NCBI GenBank assembly: GCA_963575745.1
Contig: CAUYUJ010018048.1
Span: 806,290-836,289 of the forward strand
Source of the DNA: Prorocentrum cordatum
Lineage: Eukaryota; Sar; Dinophyceae; Prorocentrales; Prorocentraceae
Direction of reading: 5' to 3'
DNA: 30,000 nucleotides
This document shows positions 18,745 to 27,569 of the stretch, in pieces (the stretch's first letter is position 1; the number at the start of each line of letters is the position of its first letter). Position numbers and translations under genes: made by a program. Under the pieces are notes generated by a model, which worked only from the letters and a program-made list of their open reading frames with translations, was not told where the DNA came from and did no database searches.

Positions 18745-19265
18745 AAAATTTAAACTTCGCAACAGCTACACAGATGTAGCAGGGCTCGTTTCCATGATGA
18801 GCTATCGCTTCAACTCCGCGCACATTCGTAGTAAAGGCTTGCAACCATTACGAGGATGGGGCACAGGCGATTTTACAAAATGGGGCTCTCGCCGTAGCGA
18901 TGCGCACATTCGCTCAAAGCGTTAGCAACAGATGCAAGAATGGAAGGGGCCGTCTTCAAAGTTGAGCTCTCGCCATCGCGCAGCGGACATTCATCGTAAA
19001 AGCTGGGAACGGTTATGATACTCGAGGTCGGCTCCGTTTCAAAATTGTACTCTTGCCTCAGCGCCGCACAGCACACACACACACACACACTATTCCAAAA
19101 AGCTTGCAACCGTGAAGGAGGTGAAGGTCGGCTCCCTTTCAAACTTGGGCTCCCGCTCGGTACGCCTTCAAGCCTGAAGGCCAAAACTTGATAGCAGCTG
19201 CACGGATGGAGGGTGACTCCTGCTTGAGGGGTTCTGACTTGAGACGTCCTCGAAGTTCATGGCCA
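18745..19265. repeat. Degenerate ~83-bp satellite, about six copies
   Basis: Units begin with an AAAGCTTGCAAC-like word at about 18751, 18831, 18913, 18996, 19096 and 19182 (spacings 80, 82, 83, 100 and 86 bp). Within each comes a GGATGG/GGCCGGCTCC part, then TTTCAAAATTG and GGGCTCTCGCC, then CGCGCACATTC. The 100-bp unit contains a (CA)n insertion at 19068-19090. A further partial unit lies at about 19440-19495, beyond the inverted repeat. No frame stays open. Confidence 0.8.
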
Positions 19266-19279
19266 GACGTGTGCACACT

Positions 19280-19434
19280 GTTCATTTCTAAGTATTCGGA
19301 AGTTCTTTGGTTTTGGGGGGGCCCAAGATCCTTTTATTTCTAATTGTCCTATCCTGGGCCTCTTCCTGGCCACTAGGGGGCCAGGAACAGTTAGAAACGA
19401 GCACAGTTTGAAATGAGCACGATTAGAAATGAAC
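19280..19434. mobile_element. Nested inverted repeat, MITE-like, inserted in the 83-bp satellite
   Basis: Outer arms GTTCATTTCTAA (19280-19291) and TTAGAAATGAAC (19423-19434) are exact complements. Middle arms TTTCTAATTGT (19337-19347) and ACAGTTAGAAA (19387-19397) match 10 of 11. Inner arms TTCCTGGCC (19363-19371) and GGCCAGGAA (19379-19387) are perfect. The right side contains three ~16-bp units of the TTAGAAACGAGCAC type. Satellite-like sequence resumes on the far side, as expected for an insertion. A transposon origin is inferred. Confidence 0.5.
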
Positions 19435-19499
19435 GACGCGTAACCTTGGGCAACAATTGCACGGATAGGGCCGGCTTGTGATGGTATAGGTTCGCCTTC

Positions 19500-20084
19500 C
19501 TGTGAAACTACGCGCTAGAGTGCAAGGCAACTCCTTAAGACAAGTGGGTTCTTGCCTGAACGGCAGGCCCGTAGAATGTTGGTCCTTCAAGGGGGCGCGT
19601 CTTGCAGTGAAGGGAAATGTTTTGGGGAGTTTATGGGGGTGGTGGGACGCCGGCCATGCCCTTGGGCCGCGACCGCCGCGTGGATACGGGTCGTTTTTTT
19701 TCGCGGGTGGCCCGCGTGGAACGTACCCGCGTGACCGCGTATCCACGGGACCGCGCCCAGGGAATCCAGACTGCGAGGGTGTGGACATAGGTAAGCTCGC
19801 CGTTCGTGTGGTCTTCCTCCCCCCTCTCCCTCCTCATCCCTCCTCCTCCAGCCTACACGACACCTGACTCGAACCGGAGGTCGCCAGCTCTGTCCCTGCG
19901 AAGATGTGGCAATGGGGCCTCGCAGTGCCGTGGCGCCCAGGGTTCGGAGCAGGCGATGGACTGCACGGCGTCTAGAGCCCACCTCCTCTTCGCTGGGAAA
20001 CGGGGCCCCGGAAGAGAAGTGGTTTGCTTCGAGCGATTTGCACGGGGGGGCAGTCTGGACGCATCCCAGCATCTTGAGCTGTGG
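19500..20084 (+). other. Unrecognised sequence with hairpins and a candidate 61-bp intron
   Basis: A 10-bp inverted repeat (CGTGGATACG 19679-19688, CGTATCCACG 19738-19747) encloses a perfect CGCGGG-TGG-CCCGCG hairpin (19702-19716). At 19791-19851 there is a donor GTAAGC and, after a pyrimidine tract, a CAG: a textbook 61-bp intron. Splicing would join an open frame (from about 19502) to a frame open until 20126, but neither side has a known domain. The second part merges into the LINE remnant. Confidence 0.35.
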
Positions 20085-21490
20085 TGGGGAGTGCGACGGT
20101 CCCTGCCCATGGTGCCGAATGGTTAAGAGACGGCTGCGCGTCGGTTTGAGGAGTGCCCTTGTAACGCTGAGTTCCAATAGCTTTCGGAGGCCGTCGCCAG
20201 GAAAAGGGAGTCGGCCGGCATCCAAAGACCGCTCTATCGTTTGGTTTCGTGGCCTCGCTCCTTCGTCTCGGACCCACGTTCCGCCCCCTCCTGACGTTCC
20301 CCTCGAGGCTTCGTCTGGAACCTTCCCTTCGGAGACGGACGGCCGCGTGTGGGGCGCGGAGGATGCCAGTGGAGGAAAGTGTTCAGGAGACCGCAGACTC
20401 CGAAGGCACGGTTACGAACGCCTTCCTAGCACAGTGGCGGCTGCGATGTTGGCGTTTGCTGCAGGGGGGGGCCCGTATCCCAGACAAGCAGAGTGTCAAT
20501 CGTAGCGAGCTTCGGGTACTGACTCAGTTTCTAGAGCAATCCCCGGAGTAGCTTCTTTCGGGCAGATAGTTGATTCTGCTTACGTGGCAAACGGAGTGTC
20601 TAGGGTTCGCGCGAGCACCTCGGCCAAGATCCAGACCCATCGTGACCTCTGCGCCCGCGTGAGGGCGTTGTGCTGTTCGGGGGATATGGTCGCACTGTGG
20701 GTCCCTAGTCGCCTCGAGTGTGCCGAGGCTGCGGCCTTAGGTCTCGACCCAAGCCACACCTTAGCAAATTATATTGCTGATCATACTGCTGGCGCGTTTG
20801 CCAAGGAAATGAAGGTGTCCTACGGTGCCACGTCATCGGTCAGCATGGCTGATGCAGTACCCAGGAAGGTTCAGAACCGCCTGTTCTTTGCTATGGAAGA
20901 TGTGTTGGCTTGTGGGGGCGCCCATTTTGCGCGTCCGCTTAAGGCGCGTATCAGGACCTCGGCGGCCCAGAATCGCAGGCAGGCTGCGCTCGCATCCCAG
21001 CATTCCTGTCCTATCATCCCCGGAAATGCTTGCCCATGTAATGTGCAAAGTTTGGTTGCAGCTCGGCGGTCCACGACAGAACTCCGTGCCTGCCTACCCG
21101 TTGTCATCCGGTGCAGTGGAGTCGATCGTTTTTTCAGGCCCGCGGACAGGTCTTGTGTTGGCTCGAAGCTGGCCCACCAGTCCCCCCAGCTCGCTGCCTG
21201 ACCTGGCAAGGACCTCCTTGGGCGTTTGGCTTGCGGGTGCGCGAGCACCCACCACCTGCGGGACCTCGGTGGGGTCTGCTCCACGAAGCTCACGAAAGCG
21301 GGGCCCCAGAAGCTGTGTCGCATCTGTGAGGGCCCCTCCCCCGGGCTCGCGCAGCCGGGGGGAGGGCGGGGAGAGGCAGGCCAGGGCGGAGGGGACGGCC
21401 GTCGAGGGGGTGCCGCGGGGAGCGAACGAGCGAGCAGCGCCCGCCCCGACGCCCCGCCCGCGGCTGCGGCGCCGAGGGCCGCGACCTTTC
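20085..21490 (+). mobile_element. Second LINE remnant: zinc finger, near-complete RNase H, C-terminal motif
   Basis: Frame 1 shows CPWC (Cys codons 20104 and 20113); a neighbouring frame then gives RRFEECP, the second half of the CCHC-type finger with His replaced by Arg. Frame 1 has VWFRGLAPSS and PPPP, then the RNase H start EDASGGKCSGDRRLRR (Asp codon 20362). Frame 2 has NRSELRVL (Glu codon 20507). Frame 1 again has IVDSAYVANG (Asp codon 20572), VALWVPSRLECAEAAA and NYIADHTAG (Asp codon 20779). These are the D-E-D-D acidic residues of RNase H in order, with the usual SH replaced by SR. Near 21248 HHLRDLGG and CRIC (Cys codons 21316 and 21325) match the C-terminal motif. Two frame changes and a stop make it inactive. 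Family assignment is from motif recall. Confidence 0.7.
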
Positions 21491-21514
21491 GGTCAGTGGG
21501 GCCTCGTCCTATAC

Positions 21515-21905
21515 GCTCCTCCTCCTCCTCCATCTTCCTTCTCCTCCCCAGCCATCCTTTTCCCCCTCCTCCTCCTCCTCCTCCTCCTCCTCCTCCTCCT
21601 CCTCTTTCTCCTCCTCCTCCTCCTCCTCCTCCTCCTCCTCCTCCTCTTCCTCTTCCTCTTCCTCTTCCTCTTCTTCCTCCTCCTCCTCCTTCTCTTCCTG
21701 CTCCTCTTTCTCGTCATCCTCCGCTTCCTCTTCATCCCCCTCATCCTCCTCACCCTTTTCCTCCTCCTCCTCCTCCTCCTCCGCCTCCTCCTACTCCTAC
21801 TCCTACTCCTACTCCTACTCCTACTCCTACTCCTACTCCTACTCCCCCCCCTCACCATCATCATCGTCATCACCATCATCATCGTCAACATCAGCGTCAT
21901 CATCC
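21515..21905. repeat. (TCC)n, (TCCTAC)n and (CAT)n arrays behind the LINE
   Basis: TCC/TTC units run to about 21790, a pure hexanucleotide (CTACTC)n block from 21791 to about 21843, then CAT/CGT units to 21905. They begin about 30 bp after the last LINE-like codons. Confidence 0.95.
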
Positions 21906-22065
21906 CAAGGCCGCCACGAGATCAGGCCTTTTGAGGTGCAACGGCTTCCAGGACTCACCCCAAACCGCCCTAGGCTCCAGGGCAGGGGGCCCCTTGCCAT
22001 GGCGACCGCGTTAGGAGTTGCGCCGCAGCGACGGGCATCGCGGTGATCAATGGCCACAGCAGACG

Positions 22066-22542
22066 ATGGCGAACGACATGAGCATCCCTACCGAGGTGCA
22101 GCTGAGGCCCGTCAGCACTTACCGAATGGCACACAGGATCAACCCACATACGATTTTGACGGCATCGATGTGCTTCCATGGCGTTAGGACGAGCAACTAC
22201 TCTTGCCTGGGGTACGACTACAACCAGATCGTGAACACAATTCGCGCCCTGCCGATCAGTCACGACCAGACCTTGGATTTGCTTTGCTCCAAGAACATCA
22301 GTTACGGTCCGACCTTGAACACGACTTGCGCCCAGCGGACCAGTTACGGCCAGACCTTGAGCATAATTTGCGCTTTGCAGATCAGTTACGGCCAGACCAC
22401 GAACGAGCGTTGCGCCGTGCTGATCAATGACTGCCAGACCATCAACATGAGTTGTCACCAGGAGATACCTTACACGTGCCCGCCAGAGGCGAGTTACTTG
22501 CTGATGATCGAGTCCGTCCCCCACGTGGGGCTAGTGATATAG
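22066..22542 (+). CDS. Possible 158-residue protein with a 14-residue tandem repeat
   Basis: The frame from the ATG at 22066 (MANDMSIPTEVQLRP) is open to 22542. Residues 51-148 are seven consecutive 14-residue repeats (22216-22509), consensus about SYGQTLNxxCAxxI, with one Cys per repeat in most copies. No signal peptide or known domain is seen. Because the unit is 42 bp, all frames tend to stay open; a - frame (21970-22524) also reads as a repeat, GLAVTDxxGANxVQ. Coding is therefore uncertain, and the block may simply be a minisatellite. It lies just upstream of the LINE endonuclease piece and could be part of that element's 5' region. Confidence 0.3.
   Translation: MANDMSIPTEVQLRPVSTYRMAHRINPHTILTASMCFHGVRTSNYSCLGYDYNQIVNTIRALPISHDQTLDLLCSKNISYGPTLNTTCAQRTSYGQTLSIICALQISYGQTTNERCAVLINDCQTINMSCHQEIPYTCPPEASYLLMIESVPHVGLVI
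22216..22509. repeat. 42-bp tandem repeat, seven copies
   Basis: Copies start at 22216, 22258, 22300, 22342, 22384, 22426 and 22468 without any length change. The inner copies (2-5) share AGTTACGGCCAGACC; the outer ones are more diverged. Confidence 0.92.
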
Positions 22543-22599
22543 AGCTGGCCGTTGAATCTGTGATCTTGCACCCGCGGGTGCCAACCCTACTAGCGCGAC

Positions 22600-23860
22600 C
22601 ATCTCGACCAAGCCAACTGCGGTCCTCGGATGGAACCCGCTAACGCTCAAAGGAGCGCCAAGCAGCCTCGAAGACATCAGTGACACTTTCAGGCGTTGCC
22701 AGGCGATCCTGATGGCGGGCACCAGAGTTCGCCAACCCACACGAGACGCTCCACATCGCGCCGAGAGCTTGGCTGCGCACCACTGGATTTACTTCGGCTG
22801 GGGGCGCGGACCACTACCAACGCATCTGCAGGCTGCAGCATCGCTCCCGCCAAGAACTACCGACGCACCGACATCGCCAACATTATCTACCCTGGACCAG
22901 AGCTCCGGGGATGCAAAAGGGACAGTCGAAGTCCATCGAGACGCCCTCCGCATACCATGCATCGCCGCCTACTTCGCGCCACGACTTGCTGTGCGAGAAA
23001 AACACAAGCACGGAAAGATAGATGCACTCTTTTTTGGAACTGCCTCATGATAGTCACCACTACATGCCCAGGGCGAGTACATCCGATAGCACTCACGGAC
23101 CGTCATCAGGGCTTGGGCTACCAGTCCAAGCGATTAGTTCACCGAATATTCAGTCGACACTTTCCATGTTGACAACGAGAGCGACTTCGGCTGGCGCTCT
23201 CACGCGCAGCGCCAGCACCGCGAACTCAGCGCCGTCAATACACACACACACGCACACACGCAGCGACCTCGCATGAAACGGACCCTAGCGGTGAGATTCC
23301 AGGATTGACTACTTCGTCGGTCACGAGAGCCTTCTGGAGCTGGCCCGCTGCGCTCAACTCGATTGGCGCGCGCGTCGACGAGCGCGCGGCCTGGATCGCG
23401 CACCCGACCGCATCTCGAGCATCGCGAGGCTACGCCTCCCGGCCGCGAGCACGCGGGCCATCGAGAGCACGATGATCATGATTATTTGGGAGGTCGGCGC
23501 GCCCGCCGCGGGCCTGCAGGCGGGGCGCGCGCGAAGATTGCATCGCCGCCTTGGCGGCCGACATCGAGCGGCATGGAAACGCCTTCCGCATCGCCAAGGT
23601 GGACCGATGCCCCGCCGGGCACGCTGCGACCCTCGCCCGCGAGATCCGCACCAACGCCGCCGAGAACCAAGCGAAGAATGGCACCCGGCCACGCTGGCGT
23701 CGACAGATGCCGCAGGACCGACTCCGCCCACTTGCGAGAGCGAGCCTGAGCACGCGAGCGAGGCTTCCCGCACTATTCATGGGCATTACGAGACACAGAA
23801 GCACAACTACGAGCGCATCAGAAGTTGATGGGCCACTGGCGGCGAGCCAGCCTCGGCAAT
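22600..23860 (+). mobile_element. Third LINE: AP endonuclease-like domain and pre-RT region (decayed)
   Basis: Frame 2 reads LGWNPLTLKG (Trp codon 22631), ISDTFRRCQAILMAGTRV, then AHHWIYFGWGRGP (first His codon 22778). Frame 1 reads SAGCSIAPAKNYRR and YPGPELRG; frame 2 resumes with GTVEVHRDALRIPCIAAYFAP. Frame 1 then has IALTDRHQGLG (Asp codon 23098), and frame 0 RIDYFVGHESLLELARCAQL (Asp codon 23307) and MIIWEVGAP. In this order they match the endonuclease of dinoflagellate LINEs, which nicks the target DNA to prime reverse transcription; the usual catalytic Glu after 'LQ' is replaced (LMAGT). A helical stretch (IAALAADIERHGNAFRIAK, about 23545-23680, frame 1) fits the linker before reverse transcriptase. 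A TG/CA run interrupts at 23240-23263. At least four frame changes show it is dead. Confidence 0.65.
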
Positions 23861-24340
23861 GACACCCGCCGGGCGTGAGCAACCAGGGACTCATCGCGAC
23901 AACTCCGCCCTACCTACCTACGAGCTGGACGACGACCTCGCCTGCCCCTGCACCCCGCCCGCCCCGCGGCGCGCGAGCATCAGACGGCGCTGGGGGCCGA
24001 CGCCGCGGACGGTGGACCCGCCGCCACCGCGACCCATTGAATTGCCCCCCTGACCTTGAGGGCCACGCAGCAGCCGCGGTCGACCTTGACTTCCTGCAAA
24101 AACGACTGGCAGCGAGAGAAACGACGACGGCGCAAACCACCAGGGGCACGGCCAATTAAACTCATCATTTCAATGCTCATTCCACAGCGCATGGCACGAC
24201 CTGGACAAGACCACGCAGGACTCAGAGCCCCTGGGCGCCAGTAACTTCAAGTGGATCCCCTTGCCAAGCGCCCCCCTCGACCTGACCGGCGACGCGTCAA
24301 CGTTGACCGCGCGACGCGCTGCAACATCGCCGCGGAGTTC
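23861..24340 (+). other. GC-rich sequence between endonuclease and palindrome cluster
   Basis: It should hold the N-terminal reverse-transcriptase part if the LINE were whole, but I cannot recognise fingers or palm motifs in any frame. Short helical peptide (VDLDFLQKRLAARETT, about 24080-24125) is the only protein-like piece. Confidence 0.3.
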
Positions 24341-24511
24341 ATTCTCTTTTCTAAAAGGAGAATAGACTCTACCCCCCCCGGACTTATCCGTTCCCCTTTC
24401 GGGCATGTAAATCATATATGATTCTGCCCACTCGTCCATCCTAAGTATGAAATCATATCATCCCAGCCAGGCCGGGTTCCCACCCCTGAGGTTCCTTTTT
24501 TATATAAAAAA
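24341..24511. repeat. Cluster of three palindromes
   Basis: ATTCTCTTTTCTAAAAGGAGAAT (24341-24363) is a hairpin with one bulge; AATCATATATGATT (24410-24423) and TTTTTTATATAAAAAA (24496-24511) are perfect palindromes. AATCATAT-like words recur at about 24450. The segment is much more AT-rich than its surroundings. Confidence 0.7.
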
Positions 24512-24578
24512 CTATGCGGTGACATTTTTTGTTCTAGCATAACACTTGTTCACGAATCCCTTGCAAAAAAAACGGGAC

Positions 24579-25003
24579 GAAGTGCACGCGCGCGCGTCGT
24601 CGCGCGCGCATGCCGAAATCCTTCAAAGACCTTCGGTGCCGGAAGGAATTCGCAATCGAGTTTCCAAAAACAAAGAAAATACAAAAACACATGGTTTCGC
24701 AACACTGATTTGCTTAAAAAGCTTCCGCGCGAGCTGTTGCGACTCAAGAAAACCATAGGTTTTTCAAGATTGTCACAAATGCTACCAAACGGGCTTCGCG
24801 CGCGCATGTCGGAATCTGTCGAACGCCCTTGCGCGTGTGCCGTCGCGAGAATCCTCTGCAACACGTGGAGCGAAGTGCAGACGCGCGCGTCGTCGCCGGC
24901 GTATGCCGAAAACCTTCAAAACCCGTCGGTTTCGGAAGGATTTCAAAATCGTGCGTCCAAAAAACCTACAAAACCTAAGGTTTCGCAACACGGATTTTCA
25001 ACA
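24579..25003. repeat. Dispersed duplication, 286-293-bp offset
   Basis: A ~135-bp segment starting GAAGTGCACGCGCGCG at 24579 and ending around TTTCGCAACACTGATT (24695-24710) is repeated at 24872-25003 with about 75-80% identity by eye. Both copies join CGCGCG-rich sequence to CTTCAAA and a A-rich half. About 150 bp of other sequence, also with a CGCGCGCATG word, separates them. Confidence 0.7.
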
Positions 25004-25009
25004 AAAGCG

Positions 25010-25545
25010 TGCGCGCGCACGCTCTTGCGTCGTCGTCGTCGTCGTCGTCGCCGTCCTCCGTCCTCCCGCGTCGTCGTCGTCGTCGCCTACGTCGTCCTCT
25101 GTATTTTCTCGTCTTCGTCGTCGTCGTCGTCCTCTTTGGCGTCGTGGTCGTTTCCGTCGTCGTTGTCGCCGTGGTCGTCCGTCCTCCTCCTCCCACGTCG
25201 TCGTCGTCGTCCGTCGTCGGCGTCTCGTCGTCGGTTCTATTTCGTCACCGTCGTCGTCGTCGTTGTCGTCGTCGTCTTCCCTCCTCCCTCGTCGTTGTCG
25301 TCGTCGGCGTCGCCGTCCTTTTTCTTTCGTCGTCGTTCCCGTCGTCGCCGTCCTCTCTCCTCCCTCGTCGTTGTCGTCGTTGTCGCCGTCGTCGTCCTTC
25401 CTCCTCCCTCGTCGTCGCCTTCGTTGGCGTCGTCGTCGTCTTCGTCGTCGTCGGCGTCGGCGTCGTTGTCGTCGTCGAAGTCGTCGGAGACGTCGTCGGT
25501 GTCGTCGTCGTCGTTGTCGTCGGTGTCGTCGTAGTCGGTCTAAAG
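25010..25545. repeat. (CGT)n/(TCG)n trinucleotide array, about 530 bp
   Basis: GTC/CGT units with TCC slips through most of the segment, giving poly-Arg, poly-Ser or poly-Val frames. It separates the LINE's endonuclease side from its reverse-transcriptase side. Confidence 0.95.
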
Positions 25546-25689
25546 AGGTTTTGCGAACCAAGTTGCGGGTGGGAGGGTGGGATGTTTGCGCGAGCAGTGG
25601 AGACGACAGCTTCAAGTTGAGCAAGTGATTGGTCGACCCCCTAGGCCACGCTCGTCACGCGACGGAACTGCCGGCGCAGGCCGGCGCGA

Positions 25690-27060
25690 GCCACGCCATC
25701 GCCACCGGGAAGACAGGCAAAGCTCCCGCAGGGCAGCCCATTGTCGATATACACACATGTGCTCGCCTTCTGCGCTGCTTCGACCACTTCTGAAGACTGC
25801 GTCTGCGCGTCGGCCCCATCAAATACGGATCCTCGCATGGCGTCTCAGACTGGGCCAAGAGCTACGGCGCGAGGGGCGCTTTCGCAACGGGCGACCACGA
25901 GAGGCCGCGGGCTGCCCGCGCCCTTCGGCGCGACGATAAGCACGTTCATCCACTGTTCGGGCAGCACCGCAGCAAGGCTGCAGCGTGCCCTCAGGCCTCT
26001 GACGCCATCCTCGCCCTTCGGCCAGGAACGGGAGGGAGGATGGGAACTTCGAATGAACCCGAGCTTGTCACGGGACCTTTTACTCGCAAGGTCTGGCTTG
26101 GGATCGGGAGATGGCCGAGGTACAAAGGCAGCCTTGTCAAGTCGATCGCCCCCTTCCGGGCCAGGTATGCACCGGCCGCCACGGCGCCTTCATTGGCGAC
26201 TCGTTAGAGATCCTCGCGGTTCCAGACGGGGCCGCCTACTAGGCCTTTTGCCGCTAAATAGGATCGATTGCAAAACCATCACCCGAGCTCTACGTCGCGG
26301 GGGGCGCGCCGAGAACATCAACGAGCAGGGCGCCCTCGTAAACGCATCAAGAAGAACGACAACAAAAAACATCAGAAACGCGTCTCGGGGCACGCGGCCC
26401 GGGGCCTGGGGGGATGCGCACATGTTCCTGCGCATTCGCAATGCGGAATACATGGGCGTCAAAGATCGGGAAATGCAGACTGGACTCGATAGGGTGACTA
26501 CTGGTTCCCCAAGGGGCCTTGGAAAAGCAAGAGATTCGTTCCTACCTATTGTCGCGGGCAGAGCATGGTCTGGCCCTGGAAGCCGCGCACTCCGACCGCG
26601 AGAGGTACATCGTTTAGACTGCACGCTGGCTGAGAAATTTCGAGCCATGCTCAAGGGGGCTGCCCGCGGGAAGAGTCCAGGGGCTACCGCAAGTCGATTG
26701 CCACACTCGAGATTTTTCGAGAAAGGCAGGTAGCTCCGACTGCAGTCGGACAGCTCGCGCGACGACTTAGGTGGTGGCAGAACATTACCAGCAACAGAGC
26801 CAACCATGGTCTAGTCCTAGCGTTTTGTTGTTCGGCAGGCGCGCCTTCGAGCTGCGCGCGGCCAGAAGCTGCCGCCCCGTTTCAGGCCCCACCCTCAACG
26901 AGCAGGGCGAGATCGACACGCTCGCTCACCTGTGGGCGCGCCAACTTTCCGCCGACCTCGAGCGCCTCTCATCGCGCCCCGCGGGCGAAACTCTGCGCGA
27001 GGCGCGGCGCCCGCTGACGATGCAAAAAGTTGCGGGGCGACGATCAGATCCGAGAAGCAT
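25690..27060 (+). mobile_element. Third LINE continued: reverse-transcriptase C-terminal half (decayed)
   Basis: Frame 1 has AKLPQGSPLSIYTHVLAFCA (25717-25779), the QGxPLS box of LINE reverse transcriptase that precedes the catalytic YADD; no YADD is found downstream. Frame 0 at about 26720-26830 reads ERQVAPTAVGQLARRLRWWQ, then NRANHGLVLAFCC, matching the post-thumb 'RLRWL' region. Frame 2 then reads GRRAFELRAARSCRPVSGPT and IDTLAHLWARQLSADLERLS (to about 27060), the typical helical C-terminus of endonuclease-bearing dinoflagellate LINEs without RNase H. Between 25800 and 26700 the frame cannot be followed. The order agrees with the endonuclease piece at 22600-23860, so the two are probably one element split by the intervening repeats. 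Confidence 0.55.
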
Positions 27061-27560
27061 TCGCCACGCGTGATATCCGAGCGCTAAGCGCCAGCTTCTG
27101 CATGGACCACTGGGCCCCTCTCGAGCCCAACGAGATCCGAGAGGCACCCCCTTTTCCCGAGTAATGCTTGCGGAGACCGACAGTGATGAGGAGTACTTGA
27201 GGCCCTTCCGATGCCACCTCCGCGGGCGTGGCCAGCATTGCAACACCAGTAGACAGCTCGTTACACATCAGATAAGGAGTAGAGCCGACGAACATGGGAA
27301 GCCACAGCCACTTACTACGCTACAGTACGACAACAAGTGCATAGCATACCAACCTACTTTACCACAAACGAAGCATGCGCTACGACATATACGGCACTCT
27401 TGGCGACATGGTAGGTGATTGCGGAACGCGCGCATCATGTGCACAGCTGAACGCCATCGTCAGCCACCCCTACTTGGATTCCGCATGCCTAAATGAATTG
27501 CGTGGCCCTGCTACACTACGATAGCATATCCTCACTCACCTTCCCCCGTCGCCATCGGGC
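27061..27560. other. Unrecognised sequence, possible LINE 3' end
   Basis: Base composition becomes more balanced and no frame is convincing. It may contain the 3' UTR of the preceding LINE and an intergenic stretch. No microsatellite or poly(A) tail marks an end. Confidence 0.35.
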
Positions 27561-27569
27561 TTCTCGCTC

